This document shows, in pieces, positions 35,234-44,832 of a DNA stretch of 64,000 nt. Source of the DNA: Plasticicumulans acidivorans (lineage in GTDB: Bacteria > Pseudomonadota > Gammaproteobacteria > Competibacterales > Competibacteraceae); NCBI RefSeq assembly GCF_003182095.1, contig NZ_QGTJ01000002.1, positions 92,435 to 156,434 on the forward strand. The letters run 5' to 3'. Each line of letters opens with the position of its first letter. Positions within the stretch are counted from its first letter, which is position 1. The position numbers and the translations under genes are program-made. The notes under the pieces were generated by a model. It was not told where the DNA came from and searched no databases. It saw only the letters and a list, made by a program, of their open reading frames with translations.

Positions 35234-36436
35234 TCAGGCGCTCAGCGTGGCGATGTGGAAGCCGGCGTAGGTGTGCACGCGGTCCTCACGCTGCAGCCGC
35301 GCCGCCAGTTCGCGGTGGAACTGCAGGCGATCCATCAAGCGCGTGCCGTCGCCGAGGCGCACGCCGTCGAGGTAGTCGGCACCGGCGTGGGCGCTGCGGA
35401 AGATCAGCCGTGCATCGGGCGTGGCCCGCGCCAGGATCGCATCCCACTCCTGCGCCAGCAGGTCCGGGTGATAGACGCTCATCCAGTCCATGTGATCGAG
35501 CAGCACGAAGCGCGAAATACGCTCCCCGCTGCCCTGCAGGAACTCGGTGACGGTCGTCGTGTGCGGCACCACGCGCTCGGCCAGGCCTTCCTTGAGGCGG
35601 TAGAAATTGTCGCGCTTGAGGTATTCCGGACAGCAGTCCTGCGTGTAGTGGCCGCGCACGTACAGGGTCCAGAAATAATTGTCGGCGACCGGCAGCTCGC
35701 GGAACACGTAGTCGATCGACTCGCGCACGAACCCGGCGATGCCGCCGGCGTGCTGGCGCTCGACCTCCTCGCGCTGCGGATGCGGCACGCCGAGCAGGCT
35801 CATCGTCAGCGGTCGCGACACCGCCCAGTTGACCGCGCGATTCCACAGCAGCGGCGCGACCTCGGCGTCGTAGCGCGCGCGCTGGGCTTCGAGATCGTTC
35901 TCGGCGAGCAGGCTCTCGATCGCCAGCCGCAGCCGCGGCCGCGCCGTCAGCCAGGCGCGGAAACCGCGCGCCACCAGCCCGGACAGGCCGTTGTAGTAAA
36001 AGCTCTGCCCCGGCTTGCGCGGCTCGAACCAGCCGATGCGCTTGTCCCAGTAGCGCGCCGCGAACGGCGACAGGTCGTGGCGCAGGCCGTCGCGGTACAT
36101 CTCGCGCGCCAGCGGATGACGACCCTCGCCGAACAGCGCGAAGTAATCGGCGAAATGCAGGCGGCGGATGCCGGCGAGCTTGAGTTCGAGCAGCGCCGTC
36201 TGCCGTGGATTGGCATCGACGGCATGGATGCGCGCCGGCGCGCACAGCGCGTAGTCGAGCACGTTGCAGCCGGCGCTGGTGATCACCAGCAGGCGGTCAT
36301 CGGCACCGATCGCCAGCGCCTGGCGATCCACCGCCGGGTCTTCCCAGCAGGTGTTGTAGACGAGGGAACGGGCATAGAGCGCGTTGAACACGCCCTGATG
36401 CAGGCGGTCGGCGAACGCAGGCTGGGCGATGGACAC
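35234..36436 (-). CDS. btaA: SAM:diacylglycerol 3-amino-3-carboxypropyltransferase BtaA
   Basis: BtaA moves the aminocarboxypropyl group of SAM to diacylglycerol, the first step of DGTS betaine lipid synthesis. The 400-residue protein belongs to the DUF3419 family: VYNTCWEDPAVDRQAL, then ITSAGCNVLDYAL, AVDANPRQTALLELK, and the C-terminal RFVLLDHMDWM. It is a membrane-associated cytoplasmic enzyme. With btaB it forms a two-gene operon. Three 11-bp repeats resembling a Pho box lie 51 bases upstream of the ATG, in line with induction by phosphate starvation. Confidence 0.92.
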   Translation of the reverse strand: MSIAQPAFADRLHQGVFNALYARSLVYNTCWEDPAVDRQALAIGADDRLLVITSAGCNVLDYALCAPARIHAVDANPRQTALLELKLAGIRRLHFADYFALFGEGRHPLAREMYRDGLRHDLSPFAARYWDKRIGWFEPRKPGQSFYYNGLSGLVARGFRAWLTARPRLRLAIESLLAENDLEAQRARYDAEVAPLLWNRAVNWAVSRPLTMSLLGVPHPQREEVERQHAGGIAGFVRESIDYVFRELPVADNYFWTLYVRGHYTQDCCPEYLKRDNFYRLKEGLAERVVPHTTTVTEFLQGSGERISRFVLLDHMDWMSVYHPDLLAQEWDAILARATPDARLIFRSAHAGADYLDGVRLGDGTRLMDRLQFHRELAARLQREDRVHTYAGFHIATLSA

Positions 36437-36486
36437 CGGACGGCTCCTGGCGGGTGGATGCGGGACGTCCGTTCAGTGTTGCGGGC

Positions 36487-36519
36487 GCACATGACGCCGC
36501 AGTGACGCCGCGATGGCAG
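36487..36519 (-). promoter_or_regulatory. Putative Pho box (three 11-bp repeats) upstream of btaA
   Basis: On the minus strand three direct repeats with exact 11-bp period occur: CTGCCATCGCG, GCGTCACTGCG and GCGTCATGTGC. The PhoB box is built from 7-mers like CTGTCAT spaced by 4 bases; here the CTGCCAT/GCGTCAC/GCGTCAT series keeps that spacing and the (G/C)CA(T/C) core. The third unit ends about 51 bases before btaA. Confidence 0.55.
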
Positions 36520-37358
36520 AGCCGAGTCGCTCAGCTCAGCCGCGGCAAACCGCCGACAGGCCAGATAAAAAGAGAACGGCGTGCCGCAGGGATAACGACC
36601 GCACCGTTCAACTGGAGGCTGGTGACCTGAAGTTGCCGCCCCGGCTTGCGCCGCAACGACGTCAGCAGCCTGTCATGATCGGCTTAAGGCTGACTGAAGG
36701 ACGGGCGGCGGCACGTGCCAGCGCTAACAAGTGCGTTAAATCAGACATGTCGACATGAAGAACCAAGCATCAGAGATTTTCCGCTGGCTGCTGCCATCCA
36801 TCGGATTACGCACTGGGCAGTCGCCAGACTTGCGCGGCAAACCAATAGTAAAGTTGAGGGCATAAGGCCCCGATTCAGCCGAGCCAACTGCCAAACACCA
36901 TCAGCGATGTGTTTATCGGCCAGTCATGACTAACGCTACAAGCCTTGCTGGCATCAGACCTATGACTGCACAATTACAATTTTTAGCGGAAAGCCTCGCA
37001 TCACCATCCCTCGTCGGCAGACAGTGCTGTTTAAATAAGGCTATCAACGGACAGCACTGAAAAGTGCATTGCTATTAGCCATCACAAATATTCACAGCCA
37101 GCCAGGCATTCCGAAGTGTCTTTCACGGACCACCACAGACATCCTCTTCCAAAAACCCGCTGCGCGTTGGCAGCGGTGCCCGCCGTGCAAAATCAACGGA
37201 GAAAAAATGAAGTTTTTCAGCCACCAGTGCTACCCCATTGTTATCAGTCTCAATTGGACGACTCTTGAAAAACCACATTAGCAGTCTTTCAAAAAATCAT
37301 CAGAACTGAATAAATATATTTACAAAAATCCAAATGTTATTTAGTGAGAGACGTTAAC
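36520..37358. other. Intergenic region upstream of the AT-rich glycosyltransferase
   Basis: This is an 839-base stretch whose composition shifts from GC-rich to AT-rich near 36,700-37,000. Short frames here (for example 36513-36758) lack coding signs. A promoter for the 37359 gene is expected in the last 200 bases but none stands out. The AT-rich stretch probably belongs to the same acquired segment as that gene. Confidence 0.4.
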
Positions 37359-40300
37359 ATGAACCTCGAAAACAACAATCGTGTCATCGTTGTGCTCGGT
37401 ATGCACCGCAGTGGTACAAGTGCAATAGCAAGGTCTTTAAAGGCACTTGGTGTCAGCTTAGGCAATGAGCTTTTTTCTGCTGGATTCGACAACCCGAAAG
37501 GGTTCTGGGAGGACAAAAACTGTTTAGAAATAAACAACAAACTGCTTGAGCATCTTGGATCAGACTATGATCAGCTCGCAGCAAATTGGCCAGCCATAAA
37601 AAATGACACCATCATTGAAGAATTAACAAACAAAGCGATCAGAACAATCACGCAAAATCTTGAAAAAAGCGGCGGCATATGGGGATTCAAGGACCCAAGA
37701 ACCTGCCGATTGCTACAGTTCTGGAAAAATGTTTTTTCCTCAACACCCTGCGATGCAAGCTACATCATTACATTACGCAACCCGTTAAGCGTCGCGGCAT
37801 CCCTTGCAAAACGCAACCAGATTTCCGCGGAGAAAAGCCACTATCTCTGGCTTCAGCATACTTTGCCAGCCGTAGCAATGACAAAAGGCAGCAGGCGGGT
37901 TGTAGTGGATTATGATTTGTTAATGAAAAGTCCACTACTTCAGCTACAAAGAATTGCATCCGCCTTGGATCTTCCAATACCAGACGAAGACGCGCCAGCA
38001 ACGATCGATTATATAAACCATTTTATAGATCAAGATCTGCGGCACACACTTTATGATGATGTGTCACTTGAAGCCAATGCACATGTGCCGCTCGATGCCA
38101 TCAACCTGTATAACCTGCTCAAAAAAATCTCAACAGACGCAATCGACATCGACAGCAACGATGTCACGAGCACCATTGCCGACATTGAAAAGCGGATACA
38201 AAGCTGCACACCAGCGTTTTCATACATTAACTTCCTGGAAGACTCCTGCAGAAATTTCCAGAAGACCATCGGGGATCTCAATGAGTTAGTAAAACAACAA
38301 CATAATGAGCTGGACTTTTTGAACAGCCAGGCAATGGCAAAGCTGAAAGATCCAAATTTCGTCAACGGAATAAACTCACTCAGCAACGGAATAAACTCAC
38401 TCAGTTTATCCCAAGAAAATCTCGCCAAGGAGTTAGGAACGCACAGTTCCGAACTGGCGACCCTACTCACCGGCGTACAAAACATTTCATCAGAGCTTTC
38501 AGCCACCTTCGATCCAAACTACATAGACAGCGCTTTGCAGAAACAATTGCAATGGATTGAGTCCGGGCAAAATAAACTCAATGAATTAGAAAAAAATCTT
38601 TATGCACGAGAGCGCGACCTCAGCGATCTGCAAAAGTTGCATGAACAACTGACGCACAAATGTCATGAGCTTGGCAAGAATAAACATGATCTAGAATTTA
38701 AAGTATCCGAAATCTACGCCTCGACCAGCTGGTTCGTGACGAAGCCAATGCGCTTCGCTTCCCGACTGATATCTCGTTCAAAACGCTTTCTGCCATATCG
38801 CACACAGAAAGCTCGCCCAGCACAAACCGTATTCAACGAACTCCCGGCCGATTTTGACGAGACGACTTATCTTTCGCTGAATCCGGATGTTGCAAAACCT
38901 GGAATTAATCCGACCATGCACTATTTGACGCATGGACAATACGAGGGAAGAGCTTATATCGCGCCAAAGCCAAATATCATTTCTGTCAAAGAATTCGACG
39001 AGAGCAAAGACACGATATTGATCGTCAGCCATGATGCGAGCCGGACAGGCGCACCAATATTGACGTTGAACATACTCCAGACGATGAGAGAAAAACATAA
39101 TGTCGTGGCCTTATTGCTTGGCCCCGGAAATTTACAAGAAGCATTCAGCGAATCAGCCAATGAAGTAATATATTCGCCAGAAGTGAGAAACTGCGCGCCG
39201 ATGGCTGCACCCATCGTGCGTGAAATTTGTTCAAGGCATAAATTTTCGTTCGCCATAATCAACAGCATTGAATCTCGTGCAGTATTGCGGGGATTGGCAC
39301 TGCAGTCCGTTCCAACAGTCAGCTTGTTTCATGAATTTGCTTCTTATACACGTCCCCGCGACGCATTTCTTGAAGCTTTTTTATGGTCTACACAAGTCGT
39401 TTTTTCTACGAACCTGACATTAGAGAATGCTTTGGCAGAATGCCCCAGCGTAGATAAAGAGCCCATTGAGGTAATACCGCAGGGCATTTGTAATGTTCCC
39501 AAAGAAATCGCTTCAGCCGAAGTTATTGAGCTTGAGCAGAAGCGAATCCGCAACATAGTTCGACCTGACAGCCTTGCAGAAGACTGCATCGTTATTTTAG
39601 GTGTCGGCACTGTTCAATTGCGAAAGGGAGTCGATCTATTCCTGGACTGCGCATCCAAAATTGCCAGTCTCGTCGGTATAAACCGCTGCCGCTTCGTATG
39701 GTTAGGCGCTGGTTACAACCCTAATGACGATGTCAGCTATTCTGTCTATCTGGCCGATCAAATTCAGCGCGCAGGATTGCAGGACTGCGTAGTGTTTGGC
39801 GGCGAAACAAGTGAAATTGATATTGCCTATCAATTATCCGACATCTTCATATTATCATCGAGACTCGACCCTCTCCCTCACGTTGCCATGGAGGCAATGG
39901 CGCATACACTACCTATTGTATGCTTTGACAAAACGACAGGTATTGCCGATTTTCTAAAAGAAAATGGACTGGAGGACAGCTGCGTCGCGAAGTATCTCGA
40001 CGTGTCCGACCTGGCATTAAAAATAAAGCCAATGGTGGAATCAGACAGTTATCGAGCCGAGGTAGGAAAAAACTGCCGCGAGGTTACGATCCGCTCATTC
40101 CAGATGAAAGACTATGTCTCAAAGCTGGAACAGCTCGGACAAAAGGCAAAATCACTGCACGAGCAGCAGGAGAAAGACAGAACCACCATTATGGAGTCCG
40201 GGCTGTTCAACACAGACTTTTCAATTCCAAGCTATTTTGGTCATGTGCAAGAAGAAACTGCTGTAAGCATTTACATGAGAAGCTGGGCCACTGGCATCAG

Positions 40301-41201
40301 ACAACGGAAACCATATCCGGGTTTTCACCCCGGGATGTACCTAGAACGACACGGCGTCTCGTGTACAGGAGCGGATCCGTTTGCGGACTACCTGCGCAAC
40401 GGACACCCTAAAGGCCCATGGCGTGCTCAAGTCATCGAGGCTCAAAAGGATTCAAATGACATCAAAGCGCCCAGATGCCGGTGCGCAGTTCACATACATG
40501 CGTACTACCCGGATTTAGTAAAAGACATTTTACAGCGTCTTGAAATCAACAATATAAAACCTGATTTATTCATCAGCGTCAGTAGTGAAGCCGCAAAGGC
40601 ATCCGTCACGAGCATGCTGCACCGGTATCGTGGCCGGATAGTTGATGTAGTCGTCGTGCCAAACAGAGGACGAGATATCGGACCTATGCTGACGGCTTTC
40701 GGCAGCAGACTGGTTGAAGATTATGACTATATCGGACACTTCCACACTAAAAAGAGCCTTGATGCCGGCGACGCCGAAATGGCTGCGCAGTGGAATTCAT
40801 TCATTCTCGAAAATCTTCTTGGAGGCCAGCAGGGAGGAAGAATGATGGATCAGATTCTTTCTGTCATGCATGCCGACACCGACATAGGAATCGTTTTTCC
40901 GGATGACCCCAACGTTGTCGGCTGGGGAGAGAACAAGCCTTATGCCGACAAACTGGCCGCACAACTCGGTTTAATAAAATTAAACGACTCTTTCAATTTT
41001 CCAGTAGGTACAATGTTCTGGACGCGAAGCACGGCCTTCAAGAACTTTGTCGAGCTTGGCCTGAAATGGGAGGATTATCCGACAGAACCCGTGGGCTATG
41101 ACGGATCAGTCTTACACGCTTTGGAACGTTTGTTTGGATTGATGTTTACGGACAATAAGACGTCACTAGCCGTCACTTATGTTCCAGGCATCACAAGGTA
41201 A
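37359..41201 (+). CDS. Multidomain sulfotransferase-like / GT4 / RgpF-like glycan enzyme (1280 aa)
   Basis: Order of domains: a sulfotransferase-like P-loop domain (GMHRSGTS near residue 14, WGFKDPRTCRLLQFW, to about 235); a long helical coiled-coil region (about 260-465); a short FDETTYLSLNPDVA and HYLTHGQYEGR segment seen in cell-wall glycan enzymes (about 500-535); a GT4 glycosyltransferase (about 545-930, GVGTVQLRKGVDLFLDCA, LDPLPHVAMEAMA); and a C-terminal rhamnan-synthesis RgpF-like domain (about 1040-1280, PNRGRDIGPML, HFHTKKS). It is probably a cytoplasmic or membrane-bound enzyme that builds or decorates a surface polysaccharide. Base composition is far more AT-rich than the neighbours, with AT-ending codons, so transfer is likely. 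Substrate is unknown. Confidence 0.85.
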   Translation: MNLENNNRVIVVLGMHRSGTSAIARSLKALGVSLGNELFSAGFDNPKGFWEDKNCLEINNKLLEHLGSDYDQLAANWPAIKNDTIIEELTNKAIRTITQNLEKSGGIWGFKDPRTCRLLQFWKNVFSSTPCDASYIITLRNPLSVAASLAKRNQISAEKSHYLWLQHTLPAVAMTKGSRRVVVDYDLLMKSPLLQLQRIASALDLPIPDEDAPATIDYINHFIDQDLRHTLYDDVSLEANAHVPLDAINLYNLLKKISTDAIDIDSNDVTSTIADIEKRIQSCTPAFSYINFLEDSCRNFQKTIGDLNELVKQQHNELDFLNSQAMAKLKDPNFVNGINSLSNGINSLSLSQENLAKELGTHSSELATLLTGVQNISSELSATFDPNYIDSALQKQLQWIESGQNKLNELEKNLYARERDLSDLQKLHEQLTHKCHELGKNKHDLEFKVSEIYASTSWFVTKPMRFASRLISRSKRFLPYRTQKARPAQTVFNELPADFDETTYLSLNPDVAKPGINPTMHYLTHGQYEGRAYIAPKPNIISVKEFDESKDTILIVSHDASRTGAPILTLNILQTMREKHNVVALLLGPGNLQEAFSESANEVIYSPEVRNCAPMAAPIVREICSRHKFSFAIINSIESRAVLRGLALQSVPTVSLFHEFASYTRPRDAFLEAFLWSTQVVFSTNLTLENALAECPSVDKEPIEVIPQGICNVPKEIASAEVIELEQKRIRNIVRPDSLAEDCIVILGVGTVQLRKGVDLFLDCASKIASLVGINRCRFVWLGAGYNPNDDVSYSVYLADQIQRAGLQDCVVFGGETSEIDIAYQLSDIFILSSRLDPLPHVAMEAMAHTLPIVCFDKTTGIADFLKENGLEDSCVAKYLDVSDLALKIKPMVESDSYRAEVGKNCREVTIRSFQMKDYVSKLEQLGQKAKSLHEQQEKDRTTIMESGLFNTDFSIPSYFGHVQEETAVSIYMRSWATGIRQRKPYPGFHPGMYLERHGVSCTGADPFADYLRNGHPKGPWRAQVIEAQKDSNDIKAPRCRCAVHIHAYYPDLVKDILQRLEINNIKPDLFISVSSEAAKASVTSMLHRYRGRIVDVVVVPNRGRDIGPMLTAFGSRLVEDYDYIGHFHTKKSLDAGDAEMAAQWNSFILENLLGGQQGGRMMDQILSVMHADTDIGIVFPDDPNVVGWGENKPYADKLAAQLGLIKLNDSFNFPVGTMFWTRSTAFKNFVELGLKWEDYPTEPVGYDGSVLHALERLFGLMFTDNKTSLAVTYVPGITR

Positions 41202-41280
41202 ATCCGGCAAACAGAACATTCATACAGACACACTCGAAACGGTTGCATTTTGCCCTGATGGAAAAATGCACGCTCCCTGC

Positions 41281-41315
41281 AGGGCTGCAGCAGTTGCTGC
41301 AGCCCTGTTTTATAT
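41281..41315 (+). terminator. Intrinsic terminator after the glycan gene
   Basis: A 12-bp perfect stem (AGGGCTGCAGCA / TGCTGCAGCCCT) with a two-base apex is followed by GTTTTAT. It lies 80 bases after the stop. Confidence 0.85.
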
Positions 41316-41639
41316 CAACAACCCTATGCCAGCCCTATCAAAACAAATCGACCTGCTGCCACATTTACTCGCCATACCCAACACCTTAGTGCTTTTAATT
41401 CGATTTCAAAAACATTAAACCAACCACAGAAACAGGCAATCCACGGCATCAGCAACCCGCGTCAAACGAATCATTCAACGAACACTGCCAGGGCATTGAC
41501 TACATCGTGAGAACTGCTGAAACCGTAGTCTGCAGTCGCTGAAACAAGGCCTGCGCGACGCAGACCTGACCGTCACGGCGAACTGACCGCATGGGTCCGT
41601 CAGGAGCCACAGCCGTGCCCGAAGGACATGATGCGCTGC
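41316..41639. other. Gene-poor stretch after the glycan gene
   Basis: There is no intact gene. A short frame (41533-41586) reads QSLKQGLRDADLTVTAN and stops; it looks like a protein end and may belong to the decayed fragment that follows. Confidence 0.35.
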
Positions 41640-41840
41640 CAGGAAATCACCACTTTTTTATTGACCTTGGCGGCTTAAAACACCTGCATTGGCAACGGCA
41701 GCGATCCTCGCCTGACAGGTATCCAAATAATGCAGATTCATTGGGCATAGAGATCGTCGGCGCTTTTGATGCCAGAGCAGACCGCGAGGCCCCCTCAACA
41801 AAGCTCAAACGGCTGGATCGATTCGCCATGCAGAGCGGAC
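41640..41840 (+). pseudogene. Fragment of an N-acetylmuramoyl-L-alanine amidase
   Basis: The frame reads NHHFFIDLGGLKHLHWQ, then RYPNNADSLGIEIVGAFD and KLKRLDRFA. This matches the Amidase_2 fold (peptidoglycan amidase), in which H..ID.DG and the SLGIEIVG strand are hallmarks. The zinc-binding N-terminal part and the C-terminal zinc ligands are missing. The frame is open beyond the fragment but loses similarity. It looks like the relic of a larger gene at the border of the AT-rich segment. Confidence 0.5.
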
Positions 41841-41958
41841 GACCATGCCCCCCTGCCCGCGAGGCAGATCAGAAAACGATTGGGCGCGGCACTTGCGTCA
41901 TCGCCTGCAGCCGCAGTTCATCGGGAATCGTGATGCACGGCTCCGTCCGCGCGGTCTT

Positions 41959-42372
41959 TCAACGCTGCTGATCGATACGCCGGCCATGCCACACGGAGTA
42001 GTAGCGCACACGGCCGGGAGCGTGGGCGACGACCGAGGAGATCACGATCACCAGCAGGAACAGCCAGGGCGTGGCCTGCGGCCAGACATCCACCGCGGCG
42101 AGCAGCAGCAGCTTGAGCATCACCGCCTGGCCGCGCACCTGCAGCAGCCACACGCCTTCGCTCCACACCGACAGCGCGACCAGGCCGAGGCCGCTGAGCA
42201 GCGTCAGCCACAGCCAGCCGCGCCACAGCTCGGCATCCGCCGCGTAGAGAAAACCGCCGCCGATGCCGGCGATGCCGCACAGGTGCAGGGTCCGCAGTGC
42301 GATGTTGAGCCAGCGCTGGCCGGGCAGCGAGCGTGCGCGGGACGGAACAAGCCAGTCCGGTAGCCATCTCAT
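41959..42372 (-). CDS. Four-helix membrane protein of unknown function (137 aa)
   Basis: The product has four predicted membrane helices (ALRTLHLCGIAGIGGGFLY, LWLTLLSGLGLVALSV, VMLKLLLLAAVDVW, WLFLLVIVISSVVAH) and a basic N-terminus. The sequence pattern LRTLHLCGIAGIGG recurs in hypothetical proteins of gammaproteobacteria, but I know of no function. It is divergent from cfa across 248 bases. Confidence 0.7.
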   Translation of the reverse strand: MRWLPDWLVPSRARSLPGQRWLNIALRTLHLCGIAGIGGGFLYAADAELWRGWLWLTLLSGLGLVALSVWSEGVWLLQVRGQAVMLKLLLLAAVDVWPQATPWLFLLVIVISSVVAHAPGRVRYYSVWHGRRIDQQR

Positions 42373-42620
42373 CGACAGAAGTCCACGCGAGGTCGAGCGA
42401 TCGCCTGATCGTATAGGCGTAACGAATGTGTGGGAACGCTCTCCCCGCCGGCGCGCTGCCCGGACACATAGCGTTTGACGATTTATCGCATTAAAACAAT
42501 CAATTTGATCAATGACGCGATGCGGAAAAAGCTTGCCTTACCGATATCGCCGGACGTCATGTTTTCACCCTAGCGAACCCGCGCGCCGGTCCGGCACGGG
42601 TGCGGGCCAGGAGACGAGCC

Positions 42621-43787
42621 ATGCGCAATCTCCCCGTCTTCACGCTGCCTCCGCTAGCCGCCAACCGCCGCCAGACCTGGGCTGAACGCTGGTGCCGCCG
42701 CCTGCTGGCGCAAGCCGACGTGCAGCTCGACGGTGAACGCCCGCACGATCTGCAGGTACGCGACCCGCGGATGTTCCGCGCCACGCTGCTCGGCGGCTCA
42801 CTCGGCTTCGGCGAGTCCTACATGAACGGCTGGTGGGACTGCCAGCGGCTCGACGCGCTGTTCACCCGCCTGCTCAGCCACGGCATCGACGCCCGCGCCG
42901 GCCGCCGCCCGGCGCAGTGGCTGCAGCTGCTGCGCGATCGCCTGATCAACGCCCAGTCGCGGCGCCGTGCCTTTCAGGTCGGGCGCCAGCATTACGACCT
43001 CGGCAACCTGCTCTACTCGCGCCTGCTCGATCCGACGATGAGCTACAGCTGCGGCTACTGGGCGCGCGCCCGCGATCTGGCCACGGCACAGCGCGACAAG
43101 CTGGCGCTGATCTGCGCCAAGCTCGGCCTGCAGCCCGGCATGCGCCTGCTCGACATCGGCTGCGGCTGGGGCGGGCTGGCCGAGTACGCAGCGCGCGAGC
43201 ACGGCGTCCGCGTCGTCGGCGTCACCATCTCGCAGGAACAGGCCGCGCTCGCGCGCGAGCGCTGCGCCGGGCTGCCAGTCGAGATCCGCCTGCAGGACTA
43301 CCGCAGCATTGATGAGCGCTTCGACCGGGTGGTCTCGGTCGGCATGTTCGAACACGTCGGCCACCGCAACTACCAGCGCTTCATGGAGATCGCCTACCGC
43401 TGCCTCGGCCCCGGCGGACTGCTGCTGCTGCACACCATCGGCAACTCGTACACGGCCAGCACGGTCGATCCGTGGATCGAGAAGTACATCTTTCCCAACG
43501 GCATCCTGCCCTCGGTGCAGCAGATTGCACGGGCCGCCGAAAAGCGGTTCGTCATCGAGGACTGGCACAACTTCGGCGCCGATTACGACCGCACGCTGAT
43601 GAGCTGGCATGCCAACTTCGAGCACGCCTGGCCGGAACTGGCGCTGCATTACGACGAGCGCTTCCACCGCATGTTCCGCTACTACCTGCTGTGCTGCGCC
43701 GGCGCCTTCCGTGCCCGCGACACCCAGCTGTGGCAGGTCGTGCTGGCGCGCGGCGGCGTACGCGGCGGTTACCGCGCGCCGCGCTGA
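42621..43787 (+). CDS. cfa: Cyclopropane-fatty-acyl-phospholipid synthase Cfa
   Basis: Cfa methylenates unsaturated acyl chains of membrane phospholipids, using SAM. The 388-residue protein has an N-terminal lipid-binding domain with SLGFGESYMNGWWDC, then the methyltransferase domain with RAFQVGRQHYDLGN, MSYSCGYWA, motif I LLDIGCGWGGLAEYAA and SVGMFEHVGHRNY. ATG 42621 has AGGAGA upstream. It is 76 bases before the exporter trio. It is slightly longer than E. coli Cfa. Confidence 0.95.
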   Translation: MRNLPVFTLPPLAANRRQTWAERWCRRLLAQADVQLDGERPHDLQVRDPRMFRATLLGGSLGFGESYMNGWWDCQRLDALFTRLLSHGIDARAGRRPAQWLQLLRDRLINAQSRRRAFQVGRQHYDLGNLLYSRLLDPTMSYSCGYWARARDLATAQRDKLALICAKLGLQPGMRLLDIGCGWGGLAEYAAREHGVRVVGVTISQEQAALARERCAGLPVEIRLQDYRSIDERFDRVVSVGMFEHVGHRNYQRFMEIAYRCLGPGGLLLLHTIGNSYTASTVDPWIEKYIFPNGILPSVQQIARAAEKRFVIEDWHNFGADYDRTLMSWHANFEHAWPELALHYDERFHRMFRYYLLCCAGAFRARDTQLWQVVLARGGVRGGYRAPR

Positions 43788-43863
43788 TTGATCGCAGGCA
43801 AGCGCAATGCCGGGTCAGGGGCTCTAGACTGCCGCGACGATGAGCGGTCAGAGGAAGAGCCCG

Positions 43864-44832
43864 ATGAAAGCGCTGAGGATGGTGATCGGCCTGCTGGTCC
43901 TGGTGGTGGCCGGCGCCGGCGCCGCCTGGTGGTGGCAGCATCGCGATGACCGCGTGCTGCCGCCCGGCTTTGCGCAGGCCAACGGCCGTGCCGAGGCCAC
44001 CGAGGTCGACGTTGCCACCAAGCGCGCCGGCCGCATCGCCGAAGTGCTGGTCGATGAAGGCGACATGGTGCAGGCCGGTCAGGTGCTGGTGCGCATGGAC
44101 GTGCGCGAAACCATCGCCGCGCTGGCGCGCGCGCACGCCGAGCTGAGCCGCGCCGAACAGGAAAAACGCTACGCCGCGGCGCAGATCAGCCGCTTCGAGA
44201 GCGAGGCGAAGTTCGCCGCGCAGCAGCTCGAACGCTCCTCCGGGCTGGTCAAGCACGGCAGCGTCTCGCAGGAACTGGTCGATGCCGACCGCAACCGCCA
44301 GCGCGTTGCCGAGGCCGCACTGCAGGCCGCACGCATCCAGCTGATCGAAGCGCAGGCGGCGATCGAGTCCGCCGCCGCCGCGGTGTCGCAGACCCGGATC
44401 GAGCTCAACGACGGTGAACTCACCGCGCCGCGCAGCGGCCGCGTGCAGTACCGCCTGGCCGAGCCCGGCGAAGTGCTCGCGGCCGGCGGCCGCGTGCTGA
44501 CGCTGATCGACCTCGACGACACCTGGATGACGGTATTCCTGCCCGAGCAGGTCGCCGGCCGCCTGGCGCTCGGCGCCGAAGCGCGGGTGCTGCTCGACGC
44601 CTTCCCCGAGCATCCGCTGCCGGCAACGATCTCCTTCGTCGCCGATCAGGCGCAGTTCACGCCGAAGTCGGTGGAGACCGCCGAGGAGCGGCAGAAGCTG
44701 TCGTTCCGCGTCAAAGCCCGCGTCGCCGTCACCGCCGCGCAGCGCCCGTATGCCAAGCCCGGCCTGCCCGGCGTCGTCATCGTGCGCACCGAGGCCCATG
44801 CGCAGTGGCCGTCATGGCTGACGACGCCTTGA
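43864..44832 (+). CDS. HlyD-family membrane fusion protein (YhiI-like)
   Basis: The 322-residue periplasmic adaptor has an N-terminal membrane anchor ([18 protein letters not shown]), the lipoyl/barrel-sandwich parts ([20 protein letters not shown], then [20 protein letters not shown]) and a long helical hairpin. GAGG lies 10 bases before ATG 43864. It is followed by an RbbA-like fusion and a YhhJ-like permease, as in the yhiI-rbbA-yhhJ operons. It may link the ABC exporter to an outer-membrane channel. Confidence 0.9.
   Translation: MKALRMVIGLLVLVVAGAGAAWWWQHRDDRVLPPGFAQANGRAEATEVDVATKRAGRIAEVLVDEGDMVQAGQVLVRMDVRETIAALARAHAELSRAEQEKRYAAAQISRFESEAKFAAQQLERSSGLVKHGSVSQELVDADRNRQRVAEAALQAARIQLIEAQAAIESAAAAVSQTRIELNDGELTAPRSGRVQYRLAEPGEVLAAGGRVLTLIDLDDTWMTVFLPEQVAGRLALGAEARVLLDAFPEHPLPATISFVADQAQFTPKSVETAEERQKLSFRVKARVAVTAAQRPYAKPGLPGVVIVRTEAHAQWPSWLTTP

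Noticed and set aside
36715..36758. attC-like text GCTAACAAGTGCGTTAAAT
   Set aside because: Only about 10 bases separate the two core-like motifs; no palindromic centre, so it cannot be an attC site.
36513..36758. 81-codon + strand frame upstream of the glycan gene
   Set aside because: It overlaps the putative Pho box region and has random-looking composition.
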